DNA of 64,000 nucleotides, taken from the NCBI RefSeq assembly GCF_000423445.1, contig NZ_AUHZ01000006.1:124001-188000 (forward strand), given 5' to 3'. The notes under the pieces were generated by a model. That model made no database searches and was not told where the DNA came from. It saw only the letters and a program-made list of their open reading frames with translations. The position numbers and the translations under genes were made by a program. Below are positions 43,330 to 54,087 of this stretch, one piece after another (the first letter of the stretch is position 1; the number at the start of each line of letters is the position of its first letter). The DNA comes from Acidipropionibacterium thoenii DSM 20276. Lineage in GTDB: Bacteria; Actinomycetota; Actinomycetes; Propionibacteriales; Propionibacteriaceae.

Positions 43330-44097
43330 TCAGCGATGATCCCTCAGCCGTGTGACCCAGCACTCGGTGGTCATCGGGATCTCCACCGTGCTCAAGGTTG
43401 CCACCTGCGGGTCGGTGGACAGGATCTCCCGCCATCGGGCCATCCACCTGGTCCGGTCCTGCTCGCCGGCGGTGAGCCACTGGGAGTGGGTCTGCCACAG
43501 GCGCAGGAAGTCCTCCTTGGAGAGAGTCATGGTCCAGTCCACCTCGTGATGGCTGAACGGCAGCCAGTCCGGCCCGGGATGGGCCGGGACCCGGTCGGCC
43601 GACCGACCGAGTTCAGAGCCGCGCGGCAGGTCGCAGACCTGGTCGATGAGGCTGAGCCATCCGGACTCGGTGTGGTCGATGTTCCAGGCCAGGCCCAGCG
43701 TGCCGGCCCCGGCGATCACCCGTCGCAGTTCGCTCCCGGCGGTGGCGGCGTCCATCCAGTGCCAGGCCTGCCCGACGACGGCCGCATCCACCGAACCCTC
43801 CGACAGCGGGATGGCCTCGGCGGTGCCGACCAGGCACTCCACCTCCGGGTGCCGCGAGCTGAGCTCGGCGAGCATCTCGGGCGACGGGTCGACCGCCGAC
43901 ACCTGGAGCCCGAGTCTCAGCAGCTGGTCGGTGAGCTTGCCGGTCCCCGCTCCCAGGTCGAGCACCCGGGAGTCGGGTCCGAGGTCCCCGATGAGCAGGG
44001 CGGCCGCCTCCAGCGGGTACTCGGGCCGGTAACGCTGGTAATCCGCCGCGGCGGCCCCGAAGGAGCCCGCACGAGCCGCGCGGCGCCCTCCTGACAT
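43330..44097 (-). CDS. Class I SAM-dependent methyltransferase
   Basis: A 255-residue protein. The SAM-binding loop is VLDLGAGTGKLTDQLL, the acidic residue after strand 2 is in SAVDPSPEMLAEL, and the later strand 4 reads VVGQAWHWMD, typical of the UbiE/YcgJ-like group. The N-terminal FGAAAADYQRYRPEYP is also characteristic. The start (44097) is one base after the rlmB stop, so the two are coupled. The methyl acceptor is unknown. Confidence 0.82.
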   Translation of the reverse strand: MSGGRRAARAGSFGAAAADYQRYRPEYPLEAAALLIGDLGPDSRVLDLGAGTGKLTDQLLRLGLQVSAVDPSPEMLAELSSRHPEVECLVGTAEAIPLSEGSVDAAVVGQAWHWMDAATAGSELRRVIAGAGTLGLAWNIDHTESGWLSLIDQVCDLPRGSELGRSADRVPAHPGPDWLPFSHHEVDWTMTLSKEDFLRLWQTHSQWLTAGEQDRTRWMARWREILSTDPQVATLSTVEIPMTTECWVTRLRDHR

Positions 44098-44098
44098 C

Positions 44099-45082
44099 TC
44101 AGGAACGGGCCCGGGCCACTTCGTAGAGCGCGATGGAGGCGGCCACCGAGGCATTGAGGGATTCCACGCCGGTGATCGGGATGGCCGCCACCTGGTCGCA
44201 TCGTTCACGGGTGAGACGGGCCAGCCCCTCCCCCTCGGAGCCGACGACGATCACCAGCGGGGAGTCCAGACCGGGGATCTCGGCGATCTCGGAATCGGCC
44301 TCCCCGGCCAGCCCCACGATCGTGTAGCCGGCCTTGCCGAGGGTGGTGAGCGCCTGGTTGAGGTTGGAGGCCATCGCCACCGGGATCCGGGCCGCCGCAC
44401 CGGCCGAGGACTTCCAGGCCGCCGCGGTCATCGACGCCGAGCGCCGCGAGGGGATCAGCACCCCCTGGGCTCCGAAGGCGGCCGCCGAACGGATGATGGC
44501 GCCCAGATTGCGAGGATCGGTGACCTTGTCCAGGGCGACCACCAGCCCGCCGTGCGGATCCTCGGCTCCGGCCGCGATGAGATCCTGGACACCGGCGTAG
44601 TCGTACTCGGGAAGCCGGACAGCCACTCCCTGGTGGACCGCTCCGCCGGTCATCCGGTCCAGCTCGCCACGGGTGGTCTGGAGCATCGGGACATTGTGAT
44701 CGGCGGCGTAGGACAGGATCTCGCGCAGCCGCGAGTCGTGCTCGGCCCCCTCGGCGACGTAGGCGGTGGTCACCGGCAGGCCGGCGTGCAGGGCCTCCAG
44801 GACCGGATTGCGCCCGACCACCCATTCGGGCCCTGCGGGCTTGGCTCCGGCTCGGGACCCCTGCCCGGACCCGCCCTGGCGACTCGCGGGGCGACCCCCC
44901 TGAGCGGCGCGCTGCTTGTCCTTGTAGGCCTTGTGATAGGGCCGGTCCTCGGCCCTCGGGGTGGGTCCGCGGCCTCTCAGGCCCCGTTTGCCGTGGCCGC
45001 CGGAGCCTGCCGCACTGCCCTTTCCGGCGAACTTACCGGCCTTCTTGGCGCCGGCGCCGCGCCGCTGCTGGTTGCCAGCCAT
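44099..45082 (-). CDS. rlmB: 23S rRNA (guanosine-2'-O)-methyltransferase, TrmH/RlmB family
   Basis: A SPOUT-fold RNA methyltransferase of 327 residues. A long basic, Gly/Arg/Lys-rich N-terminal extension (about residues 1-80) probably binds RNA. It is followed by the substrate-binding domain (VVGRNPVLEALHAG) and the knotted catalytic domain with DPRNLGAIIRSAAAFG, VVGSEGEGLARL and NASVAASIALYE. In actinobacteria it is commonly placed beside cysS, as here. Modification of G2251 in 23S rRNA is the expected activity; assignment to RlmB rather than another TrmH-family enzyme is by context. Confidence 0.88.
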   Translation of the reverse strand: MAGNQQRRGAGAKKAGKFAGKGSAAGSGGHGKRGLRGRGPTPRAEDRPYHKAYKDKQRAAQGGRPASRQGGSGQGSRAGAKPAGPEWVVGRNPVLEALHAGLPVTTAYVAEGAEHDSRLREILSYAADHNVPMLQTTRGELDRMTGGAVHQGVAVRLPEYDYAGVQDLIAAGAEDPHGGLVVALDKVTDPRNLGAIIRSAAAFGAQGVLIPSRRSASMTAAAWKSSAGAAARIPVAMASNLNQALTTLGKAGYTIVGLAGEADSEIAEIPGLDSPLVIVVGSEGEGLARLTRERCDQVAAIPITGVESLNASVAASIALYEVARARS

Positions 45083-45204
45083 GGTCTCTCCTCGAGTCGT
45101 GGTGCCCAGTATCTCTTCTTGGGTGGGTGCACCGTGTCTGGGCGGTGCCGCAGCGCCGGGGTCTCTCGGTGCTGCGGAGGTGGTGGGTCAGTGGGTGCCG
45201 GGGC

Positions 45205-46698
45205 TCACAGCGACCAGCGGGCGCCGGCCGGGGTGTCCTCGACGGTCAGTCCGAGACCCGCAAGAGTGTCGCGGATGCCATCGGCAGTCGTCCAGTCCTT
45301 GCGGGCGCGCGCCTCGGCGCGCTGGGTGAGCATCGCCTGGACCAACCCGTCGACGACAGGTTCCAGCCTGTCGGAGTCGGTCGCCGAGGTGTGGTCGTCC
45401 CACTCCGGGCTGTCGGGATCCAGCCCCAGCACCGCCAGCATCCGCCGGACGCCGGCCAGCACCAGGGCGGTCTGTGCGGGGTCGCCGGCGGCGATCGCCT
45501 TGTTGCCCGATCCGATCGCCTCGAACAGGGCCGCGACCGCACCTGGGGTGCCCAGGTCGTCGTCCATCGCGGCAGCGAACCGCAGTTCCTCGGGAATCGG
45601 GATGACGCCCTCGGCGGTCGCCACGGCCTCCGCCCGTCCGGCCCCTGCCGATGCGGCCGCGGGGGTCGGGGCCCCGCCGAGCAACTCCTCGGCCCGGCGC
45701 AGGAACCCGTCGATCCGCTCGATGGCCTTCTCGGCCTCCTCGAGAGACCCCTGGGTCTGCTCGCCGGCCGGGGAGAACTCGATCATCGAGCGGTAGTGCG
45801 GTGCCAGCAGGAAGTAGCGGACCGCCCTCGGGTCGTGCTCACGGGTCACCTCGGTGACCCGTGCGGTGTTGCCCAGGGACTTGCTCATCTTCTCCCCGGC
45901 CATCGTCACCCAGGCGTTGTGCATCCAGTAGTGGGCGAAGGGCCGACCCGCCGCCGCCGACTGGGCCAGTTCGTTCTCATGGTGGGGGAAGCGCAGGTCG
46001 ATGCCACCACCGTGGATGTCGAAGGCATCGCCCAAATACTTGCCGGCCATCGCCGAGCACTCCAGGTGCCAGCCCGGCCGGCCCCGGCCCCACGGCGTCG
46101 CCCACGAGGCGGTCAGCGGTTCGGTGTCCTTGTGGCCCTTCCACAGCGCGAAATCGCGCGGATCGTGCTTCCCGCGTGGATCGGAGTCCTCGGCCGGGGC
46201 CATCTCGTCGACCTTCATCCCCGACAACTCGCCATACCGCGGCCAGGACTTCACATCGAAGTAGACATCCCCCGAGCCGTCGTCGGCAGGGTAGGCGTGA
46301 CCGGCGTCGATGAGGATCTGAATGAGCTCGATCATCTCGGGGATGTGGCCGGTGGCGCGCGGCTCGTAGGTCGGCGGGCGGCACCCCAGGGCGTGGTAGG
46401 CCTCGTGCAGCTCGGTCTCGAAGTGGTAGGCCAGTGCCCACCACGGGACCCCCTGGGCAGCGGACTTGGCGAGGATCTTGTCGTCGATGTCGGTGACATT
46501 GGCGACCACCGTGACCTGGTAGCCGCAGTACTCCAGCCAGCGTCGCAGGACGTCGAAGACGACCTCCTTGCGGATGTGGCCCAGATGCGGGGAACCCTGC
46601 ACCGTCATCCCGCAGTGGTAGATCGACACCTGGCCGGGAATCAGCGGGGTGAAGGTCTCAATCTGACGCGAGGCGGTGTTGTAGAGCTGAAAGGTCAC
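45205..46698 (-). CDS. cysS: Cysteinyl-tRNA synthetase
   Basis: It charges tRNA-Cys with cysteine. The 497-residue protein has the zinc cysteine in [15 protein letters not shown] (HLGH being the HIGH signature), the second zinc region around [27 protein letters not shown], and the KMSKS motif in EKMSKSLGN. The C-terminal helical domain is complete to ARWSL. The start is a GTG at 46698 without a good ribosome-binding site, so it may be leaderless; a 46-residue upstream frame extension is not plausible. It is divergent from the small gene at 46737. Confidence 0.95.
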   Translation of the reverse strand: MTFQLYNTASRQIETFTPLIPGQVSIYHCGMTVQGSPHLGHIRKEVVFDVLRRWLEYCGYQVTVVANVTDIDDKILAKSAAQGVPWWALAYHFETELHEAYHALGCRPPTYEPRATGHIPEMIELIQILIDAGHAYPADDGSGDVYFDVKSWPRYGELSGMKVDEMAPAEDSDPRGKHDPRDFALWKGHKDTEPLTASWATPWGRGRPGWHLECSAMAGKYLGDAFDIHGGGIDLRFPHHENELAQSAAAGRPFAHYWMHNAWVTMAGEKMSKSLGNTARVTEVTREHDPRAVRYFLLAPHYRSMIEFSPAGEQTQGSLEEAEKAIERIDGFLRRAEELLGGAPTPAAASAGAGRAEAVATAEGVIPIPEELRFAAAMDDDLGTPGAVAALFEAIGSGNKAIAAGDPAQTALVLAGVRRMLAVLGLDPDSPEWDDHTSATDSDRLEPVVDGLVQAMLTQRAEARARKDWTTADGIRDTLAGLGLTVEDTPAGARWSL

Positions 46699-46736
46699 GG
46701 GGAACAGGTTACCGGCGCCTCTCCTACCATGGGGAC

Positions 46737-47030
46737 ATGGCCGAGATCCGCAAGCACAAGACCTCATCCAACCCGATCGCCGCAGCACTGGCGGCGGCGA
46801 TGGGCGAGCCGATCCGCCCGGTGACGCCGGGAGCACGACCAGCCGGGGCCGAGGAGGACGACGACCGGCCGGAGGCTGCTGGACCGGCGAGCCTGTCGGT
46901 GTCGGCCGGATGGCAGGGATTCACCGTCACCTCAGTGCCGCCGGTGGTCGTGCCGGGGGTGGCGGATGCTGCATCGGAGGACGAGGGCCCCGACGATTCG
47001 GACCCCGACGACCCCGCAGACGGCGCCTGA
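46737..47030 (+). CDS. Hypothetical small acidic protein
   Basis: A 97-residue protein with a basic start ([20 protein letters not shown]), an Asp/Glu/Pro-rich middle and a highly acidic tail. One hydrophobic strand-like stretch ([14 protein letters not shown]) stands out. It has no recognised domain and is probably largely disordered. It ends exactly where the convergent DUF4032 gene ends (no gap). Its codon pattern looks coding, but support is moderate. Confidence 0.55.
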   Translation: MAEIRKHKTSSNPIAAALAAAMGEPIRPVTPGARPAGAEEDDDRPEAAGPASLSVSAGWQGFTVTSVPPVVVPGVADAASEDEGPDDSDPDDPADGA

Positions 47031-48431
47031 CTACTTCTTGGACCGGGCCCTCAGGGCGGCCATGTCCAGCATCTCCGGGCCGGGGGTGGCGTCCTCCTCC
47101 TCGGCCTCCCAGGGGTCGAAGGGGGGCTCCTCCTCCTCGTCCTCGACATAGCCCAGCGAGGGGTCGTAGGGATTGACCATCTTGTGGACCGCCTGGTCGG
47201 AGACATTCTCCCCGGCCACCGGGACCACCGACTCGATGCTCATCGCCTCATCGGGCAGTTTCGCCAGGACATCTCGGACGTAGCCCTTGGCGGCCTCGAT
47301 GTGGGAGACCTCGCGGTGCTCCCGCTGGGACTGGTACCAGCGGTAGTCCAGCACCTCGTGGAAGAACTGCGCCAACTCCCGTTTGCGGTTCAGCTCCGGA
47401 GGGATCTGGGCGACCACCGGCTTGAAGCACTCGGTGAGCCACATATGGGCGACCACCGACTCGTCGACATGCTGGAGGCCCTTGCGGGCCCGGAAGGTGT
47501 CCAGATCATTGAGCAGCCGCCGCGCCTGGTTCTCCTCCACGTCCAGGCCGGTCAACCGCATCAGCCGGCGCTGGTGGTGGCCGGCGTCGACGACCTTTGG
47601 CTGGATGCGCAGGGTCGAACCGTCGGGGGAGGTCTCGATGTCCAGCTCGGCGACGTCGAAGCCCAGGGCGTTGAGCCGGCGGACCCTCGACTCCACCTGG
47701 GAGATGTCGGAGCCGGCATACTCCTCGGCCCCGGTGAGCTCGTCCCACAACTCCCAGTAGCGGGTCTCGATGGTGTTGACCAGATTGAGCGGGTCCAGCG
47801 AGGAGTCGAGCATGTCGCCCTCCTCCAGGTCGAGGAACTCGCCGAACATATTGGTGCGGGCGATCTGGAGGTCGTGGGCCCGCTGGCCGTCGGTGAGCTG
47901 GTCGTGCAGTTCCCCGGTCTCGGCGTCGACCAGATAGGCGGCGAAGGCGTCGGCGTCTCTGAGGAAGAGCACATTGGACAGCGAGACGTCTCCCCACAGG
48001 AAGCCCACCAGGTGCAGCCGCACCAGCAGCACGACCAGGGCGTCCAGCAGCCTCATCACCGTCTCCTGGCGCACGCCGGTGTGGAACAGCGACCGGTAGG
48101 GCAGCGAGAACTGCAGGTGGCGGGTGATGAGAATCGGGTCCAGCGGTTCCCCCTCGGCATCGACCCTTCCCGTCACGACGCCGATCGCCTCCACCGAGGG
48201 GGTGCCCAGTCGCTTGAGATCACTGAGCAGCCGGTACTCGTGGATCGCCAGGTGCTCGATGACCTCCTTGGCGGCGTAGACGTCATTGCCCACCTTGATG
48301 AACCGCACCACGTGGCGCGAGATGCCGCGCGGCAGAGCCACCAGGCGATCAGTCGGCCACTGTGCCAGCGGGGTGCCCCACGGCAGGGGGAGCAGCCGGG
48401 CGTCCGGTTTTGCCGACAGGAATCGCGTCAC
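47031..48431 (-). CDS. DUF4032 / LPS-kinase-like protein
   Basis: A 466-residue protein of an actinobacterial family known as DUF4032, with a lipopolysaccharide-kinase (Kdo/WaaP)-like region. The N-terminal half resembles a protein kinase fold: VGNDVYAAKEVIEHLAIHEY could hold the ATP-binding lysine and its glutamate partner, and LHLVGFLWGDVSLSNVLF resembles the catalytic loop (GDVSLSN). The middle has the conserved EEYAGSDISQVESRVRRL. The C-terminal 60 residues are very acidic. It is widespread and uncharacterised; a phosphotransferase activity is an inference from these motifs. Confidence 0.82.
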   Translation of the reverse strand: MTRFLSAKPDARLLPLPWGTPLAQWPTDRLVALPRGISRHVVRFIKVGNDVYAAKEVIEHLAIHEYRLLSDLKRLGTPSVEAIGVVTGRVDAEGEPLDPILITRHLQFSLPYRSLFHTGVRQETVMRLLDALVVLLVRLHLVGFLWGDVSLSNVLFLRDADAFAAYLVDAETGELHDQLTDGQRAHDLQIARTNMFGEFLDLEEGDMLDSSLDPLNLVNTIETRYWELWDELTGAEEYAGSDISQVESRVRRLNALGFDVAELDIETSPDGSTLRIQPKVVDAGHHQRRLMRLTGLDVEENQARRLLNDLDTFRARKGLQHVDESVVAHMWLTECFKPVVAQIPPELNRKRELAQFFHEVLDYRWYQSQREHREVSHIEAAKGYVRDVLAKLPDEAMSIESVVPVAGENVSDQAVHKMVNPYDPSLGYVEDEEEEPPFDPWEAEEEDATPGPEMLDMAALRARSKK

Positions 48432-48488
48432 GGGCCAAGTCTGCCATCCTCCCGGGGGTCACCGGAGGTTCCGCGCACGATGAGCGAC

Positions 48489-49718
48489 TCAGGAGGCCGC
48501 TCGGTCGAGGCCCTCGGTGAGGCAGCTCACCAGATCCTCTGCCGGCTCGATGCCGACACTCATCCGGATCATGGACTCGGTGACGCCGGCGTCCGCCTTG
48601 GCCTTCTCGCTCATCGCGGCGTGGGTCATCGAGAAGGGATGGCAGACCAACGACTCGACGCCACCCAGGGATTCCGCCAGAGTGAACCCCTGCAAGCCAT
48701 CGAGGAATCGGCGTACGGCGTCGATCCCGCCATTCAACTCGAAGCTGAGCAGGGAACCGGGACCCTCCTGCTGGCGGGCGGCCAGGTCGTGGCCGGGATG
48801 GTCGGCGAGCCCCGGCCAGTACACCGCCGAGACGGCGCGGTGGCCGGTGAGGGTCTCCACCACCCGACGTGTGTTGTCGGCGTGAACCCGGATCCGGGCG
48901 TCGAGGGTGCGCAGACCACGTAGCGTCAGCCAGGCGTCGAAGGGGGAGGCGGTCACGCCGATCACATTGGCGATGTAGCCGATCCGCTCGGCCCGCTCGG
49001 CGGTGGCCGAGACCACCGAGCCGCCCACCACATCGGAGTGTCCGTTGAGGAATTTGGTGTCGGAGGCCACCACATAATCGGCCCCCAGCTGCAGCGGGTG
49101 CTGCAGGATCGGGGAGCAGAAGGTGTTGTCTACCGCCACCACCGCACCGGCGCGATGGCCCAGCCGGGAGGCCTCGGCGATGTCGGTGATGCGGAGCAAG
49201 GGGTTGGACGGCGTCTCCACGATGACCAGATCGGTGTGCACCGGGGCCTCGTCGAAGCGTGTCAGAGCATGCTCGAGGGCGTTGAGATCGGTCTCGTCGA
49301 CCCAGTCGACGGTGAGCCGTCCGGTCTGCGACCAGGTGTCCAACAGCCGCCAGGTGCCGCCGTAGCAGTCGTGGGGGGCGATGACGTGGCCGCCGACCGG
49401 GACCGTGGTCTCCACCAGCAAGGTGATGGCCGACATCCCCGAGGAGGTCACTGTCGCCCCGGCGCCGTGCTCGAGGGTGGCCAGCGCCTCGGCCAGCAGA
49501 TCGCGGCTGGGATTGTGGCCCCGCGAGTAGTCGAAGGCGGGGCGTCCGTCCAGTCCGGAGAAGGCGTAGTTCGTCGACAGGTACAGCGGTGGGACCACCG
49601 AGCTGTGCTGGTCGGGGGCGGCGATCCCGGTGGTGAGGCCTCGCATCAGCTCCGACAGCCCCTCCCGGGCGGGTGTCCCCGACAGTGGAGTGGCCAAGTG
49701 GTGGTCCTGCGAGCTCAT
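48489..49718 (-). CDS. metB: Cystathionine gamma-synthase
   Basis: A PLP-dependent enzyme of the Cys/Met metabolism family, 409 residues. It joins O-acyl-homoserine and cysteine to cystathionine on the way to methionine. YSRGHNPSRDLLAEALATLE, SSGMSAITLL, VIVETPSNPLLRITDI and the cofactor lysine in SDTKFLNGHSDVVGG are clear. The closing RMSVGIEPAEDLVSCL is typical of this family. Distinguishing synthase from gamma-lyase by motif alone is not secure. I see no riboswitch upstream. Confidence 0.85.
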   Translation of the reverse strand: MSSQDHHLATPLSGTPAREGLSELMRGLTTGIAAPDQHSSVVPPLYLSTNYAFSGLDGRPAFDYSRGHNPSRDLLAEALATLEHGAGATVTSSGMSAITLLVETTVPVGGHVIAPHDCYGGTWRLLDTWSQTGRLTVDWVDETDLNALEHALTRFDEAPVHTDLVIVETPSNPLLRITDIAEASRLGHRAGAVVAVDNTFCSPILQHPLQLGADYVVASDTKFLNGHSDVVGGSVVSATAERAERIGYIANVIGVTASPFDAWLTLRGLRTLDARIRVHADNTRRVVETLTGHRAVSAVYWPGLADHPGHDLAARQQEGPGSLLSFELNGGIDAVRRFLDGLQGFTLAESLGGVESLVCHPFSMTHAAMSEKAKADAGVTESMIRMSVGIEPAEDLVSCLTEGLDRAAS

Positions 49719-50004
49719 GCGACTCTCCTGGGATGTTCGGTTGGTGCTGGCTGTGACTCTAGACGTCTGCGCGGGGGAGTCGGTCCAGTCCTGCCCGGCT
49801 CGGACGGGCGGCGTGCGGCCGGTGGGACGCCGCCCACGCGGTGAGGCCTCCGAGCCGTCGGGGGCGATCCGGACGAGGGTACCTGGGCACAGGAGGGTTT
49901 TAGAAGAGGTTCTCAGGATTTCTTTCGCTTTCCTTCAGGATCAGTTACTGTGTCCGAGAGCTCCCTCCAGAGTTCCTCAGACCGTTGTCCACGGATGGTG
50001 AATC

Positions 50005-51018
50005 ATGTTCCACACGACCCGTACCGGCCCCAGGCGTGCCCAGCAGGAGGGCGATGACGCGGATTCGAGGGTCGATCCCGTCGATCCGGGCGATCTCTGC
50101 CAGCCACGACGAGCCCGGCCCGCTGCCACTGCGCTGGTCAGGCGCCGGGCGGTCGCCGGGATCAGCGCCGTGGCGGCACTGGCGGTGATCGGCGGCAGCG
50201 TGGTGACCGGCATGACTGCCGGACGATCCGCCGACTCCGATCAGGCCGACGTCGCCCTGGTGACCACGACCTCCCCGACTGCCGGTCAGAGGTCTGCTGT
50301 CGCCACGCCCACGACTGCATCGAGCGCGCGCAACAGCACCGGGGTCAGTCGGGAGCAGAGTTCGCGCACCCCGCTGGCCGATCCCAGTGGCACCGCCTCG
50401 GCCAGCCGGGCCGCTGGCAACGGTGGCCGCCTTGCGGAGACATCTGGCCGCGCGGCGGCCGGCGGATCCACCGCCTCCAGCAGCACCACCCCCGGCTCGG
50501 CGAAGAAGGCCACGGAGAAGGCCGCGAAGAAGGCGACGGTATCCAAGACGTCGGCGACCACCGGGAAGTCTGCAGCCTCGAAGAAGTCTGCAGCCTCGAA
50601 GAAGGCCACAGCTTCGAAGAAATCGGCGGCCTCGACGAAGAAGGCGGGCAGCAACCAGCGCACACCTGCCAGCAGTTCGGCCTCCAAGGTCGACGTCGGG
50701 AAGACCTCGGGGCTGTCCGCCCACACTGTCGCCGTGATGAAGGCGGTCAAGGCGCGATACCCGCAGGTCAGCTTCATCACCGCAGGGGCGCATGACCACG
50801 TCAGCGGGCGTGCCGTCGACATCATGGTCACCGGCCGCCTGGGTGATGAGATCGCCGCCTATGTGCGCGCCAACTCCTCGAGTCTGGGCGTCAGCTACGT
50901 CATCTGGGCCCAGAAGATCTGGAGCACCTAGCGCTCCTCGGAGGGTTGGCGGGGGATGCCGGACCGTGGCTCGGCGACCGCCAACCACTTCGACCATGTC
51001 CACGTGTCGGTGAGGTGA
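50005..51018 (+). pseudogene. Secreted VanY-like peptidase domain protein with in-frame amber stop
   Basis: The main frame encodes 308 residues. It has an N-terminal membrane/signal helix (about residues 45-70), a long Ala/Ser/Lys linker with tandem AASKKS-type repeats (about residues 165-225), and a C-terminal domain of the ARB_07466/D-Ala-D-Ala carboxypeptidase-like type (SGLSAHTVAVMKAVKARYP, HVSGRAVDIMV, YVIWAQKIWST). A TAG at 50929-50931 then interrupts it. The same frame continues for 28 codons with GWRGMPDRGSATANHFDHVH to a TGA at 51018, exactly the C-terminus the family should have, including the metal-binding His-x-His. It is therefore a recent nonsense mutation, a readthrough gene or a sequencing error. 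Confidence 0.85.
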
Positions 51019-51049
51019 TCCGGGCCCGCCGATCGACCGGATGCGCGTC

Positions 51050-51088
51050 AACGCCCCCGAACCCACCTGTGGTGGGTTCGGGGGCGTT
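51050..51088. terminator. Bidirectional terminator
   Basis: A perfect 18-bp stem (51050-51067 with 51071-51088) with a TGT loop, ending in GTTG. It lies between the convergent VanY-like gene and the ABC ATPase gene. Confidence 0.88.
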
Positions 51089-51126
51089 GTGCGGACTGGC
51101 CGGGTCGAGCCCGGCCGGTTCTCCGA

Positions 51127-52239
<1,113 letters not shown>

Positions 52240-52454
52240 AGTTCGGCTGTTCCTTTCCACGGGCAGGTACGTGCCCGACGATCCTTAGTGGAAGACGGCG
52301 GCCTGATGACCGCCCCGGTCGGCTCGGTGGAGTACCGCTTCGACCTGAGCCTGAGCATAGCCGTTCTGTACGACGTTGAGGTGCAGTGCATGCATCATGT
52401 CGCCAACGGTGGCGGCCGCTATCGGTATCCGCTGTGGGGGCGGGCGCAGCGCGG

Positions 52455-53981
52455 CTACTTCTCCGAGGTCTGCGGCGTCATGAAGGCGGGCTTCTGGAAG
52501 CACAGTGCGCAGACCGCGCCGAGCAGGATCACCGCAGCCGGCAGGGCGACGGTCTGAGCCATCGCGGTGCTGAACGGTGCATGCAGGAAGCTCGGCAGTT
52601 GTGCGGCGCCGGCGGCCCCCGAACCGCCCTGTCCACTCGAACCGCCCTGTCCACCCGAACCGGCCTGGCCGCCGGTGGCTGCCGACAGCTGGGTGGTGAT
52701 CCGGTTGGCCATCAGAGCTGCGACCCCGGCCGATCCGACCACCGCCCCGAGCTGACGGGTGGCGTTGAAGACGCCCGATCCCGCGCCGGCCTGGTGAAGG
52801 GGCAGATTGCGGGTGGCGGTGGCCGAGATGGTCCCCCAGACGAAGGCGCTGCCGATCCCCATCACGGCGGAGGGCAGCAGCAGCCATGGCCAGCCGATGG
52901 TGGGCGAGATCATCAGGGAGTACAGCCACATCCCGGCCGACATCAGCAGCACCCCGGGCCCGGCCAGCAGGGCGGGATGGACCCGGTCGGTGAGACGCCC
53001 CGCGGGCGCTGCGAGCACCAGGCCCAGGATCGAGGAGGGGGCACTCATCAGCGCGGACTCGGTCGGGGTCATCTCGTGGACCAGCTGGAAGTAGTAGATG
53101 AGTGGCACGAACAGGGAGGTGACGGAGAAGCCGACGGTGGCGATGGCGACATTGGCCAGCGAGAAGTTGCGGTCGCGGAACAGTCCGAGGGGGAGCAGTG
53201 GTTCGTTGCGGTTGACCGCCTGCCACCAGATGAACAGCGCCATGATGACCACTCCGGCGACGATGCCCGACCACACCCAGGAGTTCCAGCTGTAGGTATT
53301 GCCCTCCTGGAGGCTGAACACCAGCAGGAACATCGCCGCGCCGGACAGCCCGACCCCCAACCAGTCGAACTTGTGGGCGTGGAGTTCCAGATCGGGCACC
53401 AGTCGGTTGACCAGGACGAACGCGAGAATGCCGATCGGCACGTTGATGAAGAAGATCCACTGCCACCCGAGGGAGTCGACCAGGACACCGCCGAGGATCG
53501 GACCGATGAGGGTCCCGACGCCGGCGGTGGCACCCCACAGGGCCATCGCGGTGCCGCGGGAGTTCTTGGCGAATGTGCGGGTGAGCACCGCCATCGGCTG
53601 GGGGGACATGATCCCCGCTCCCAGTCCCTGGACCGCCCGGGCGGTGATCAGGTTGGCGATCGCACTGCCGGGAAGGTCCTCGGACAGCCCGCACCACAAG
53701 GAGGCCAGGGTGAAGACGGTCAGGCCGATCAGGAAGACCTTTCGGGGTCCGAATCGGTCGCCGAGCCGTCCGGTGACCAGCAGGGGCACCGCGCAGGTGA
53801 GCAGGTAGGCGCTGGTCACCCACAGCACACCCGTGGTGGAGGTGGACAGTCCGCGCTGGATCGACGGGTTGGCGACCGACACGATGGTCATGTCGATGAG
53901 GATCATGAAGAAGCCGATGAGCATCGCCCACAGCGAGGGCCACGGCTTCTTCTGGCCGTCGGCCGCCTGGATGTCAGTCAT
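52455..53981 (-). CDS. DHA2-family MFS drug exporter (14 TM)
   Basis: A 508-residue proton-coupled exporter of the EmrB/QacA type with about 14 membrane segments. Family motifs are LIDMTIVSVANPSIQ in helix 1, GRLGDRFGPRKVFL in loop 2-3 and the motif C-like GATAGVGTLIGPILGGVLVD. The segment between the last helices is a Gly/Gln/Ser repeat (SGGQGGSSGQGG). The substrate is unknown. It is transcribed towards the ABC ATPase gene, with about 200 bp between. Confidence 0.87.
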   Translation of the reverse strand: MTDIQAADGQKKPWPSLWAMLIGFFMILIDMTIVSVANPSIQRGLSTSTTGVLWVTSAYLLTCAVPLLVTGRLGDRFGPRKVFLIGLTVFTLASLWCGLSEDLPGSAIANLITARAVQGLGAGIMSPQPMAVLTRTFAKNSRGTAMALWGATAGVGTLIGPILGGVLVDSLGWQWIFFINVPIGILAFVLVNRLVPDLELHAHKFDWLGVGLSGAAMFLLVFSLQEGNTYSWNSWVWSGIVAGVVIMALFIWWQAVNRNEPLLPLGLFRDRNFSLANVAIATVGFSVTSLFVPLIYYFQLVHEMTPTESALMSAPSSILGLVLAAPAGRLTDRVHPALLAGPGVLLMSAGMWLYSLMISPTIGWPWLLLPSAVMGIGSAFVWGTISATATRNLPLHQAGAGSGVFNATRQLGAVVGSAGVAALMANRITTQLSAATGGQAGSGGQGGSSGQGGSGAAGAAQLPSFLHAPFSTAMAQTVALPAAVILLGAVCALCFQKPAFMTPQTSEK

Positions 53982-54087
53982 GCAGTACCTGTTTCGTCGT
54001 GTCGTCGTGATGAGCTGCCTGTGCCGGGGCCCGGCGGCGACGCGATGCTACTCCGGGGCCGTACCGGGTCCCGAGCACTCGGAGCGC

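Noticed and set aside
41962-44094. 710-codon plus-strand open frame across an MFS exporter and a methyltransferase
   Set aside because: Both minus-strand genes have strong family motifs; the plus-strand translation is low-complexity and spans two genes, so it is a high-GC shadow.
45127-46824. Long plus-strand frame opposite cysS
   Set aside because: cysS carries all synthetase signatures on the minus strand; the opposite frame has none.
47184-48923. Long plus-strand frame opposite the DUF4032 and metB genes
   Set aside because: It runs through two recognised minus-strand genes and has no motif of its own.
49719-50004. Possible SAM riboswitch upstream of metB
   Set aside because: I could not find a consistent riboswitch core in either strand; the GC-rich inverted repeats are not enough.
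52285-52398. 37-codon minus-strand frame with NGYAQAQVEAVL, recalling a DivIVA-type GYxxxQVDxFL motif
   Set aside because: Too short to assess, no good ribosome-binding site, and the resemblance covers only a few residues.
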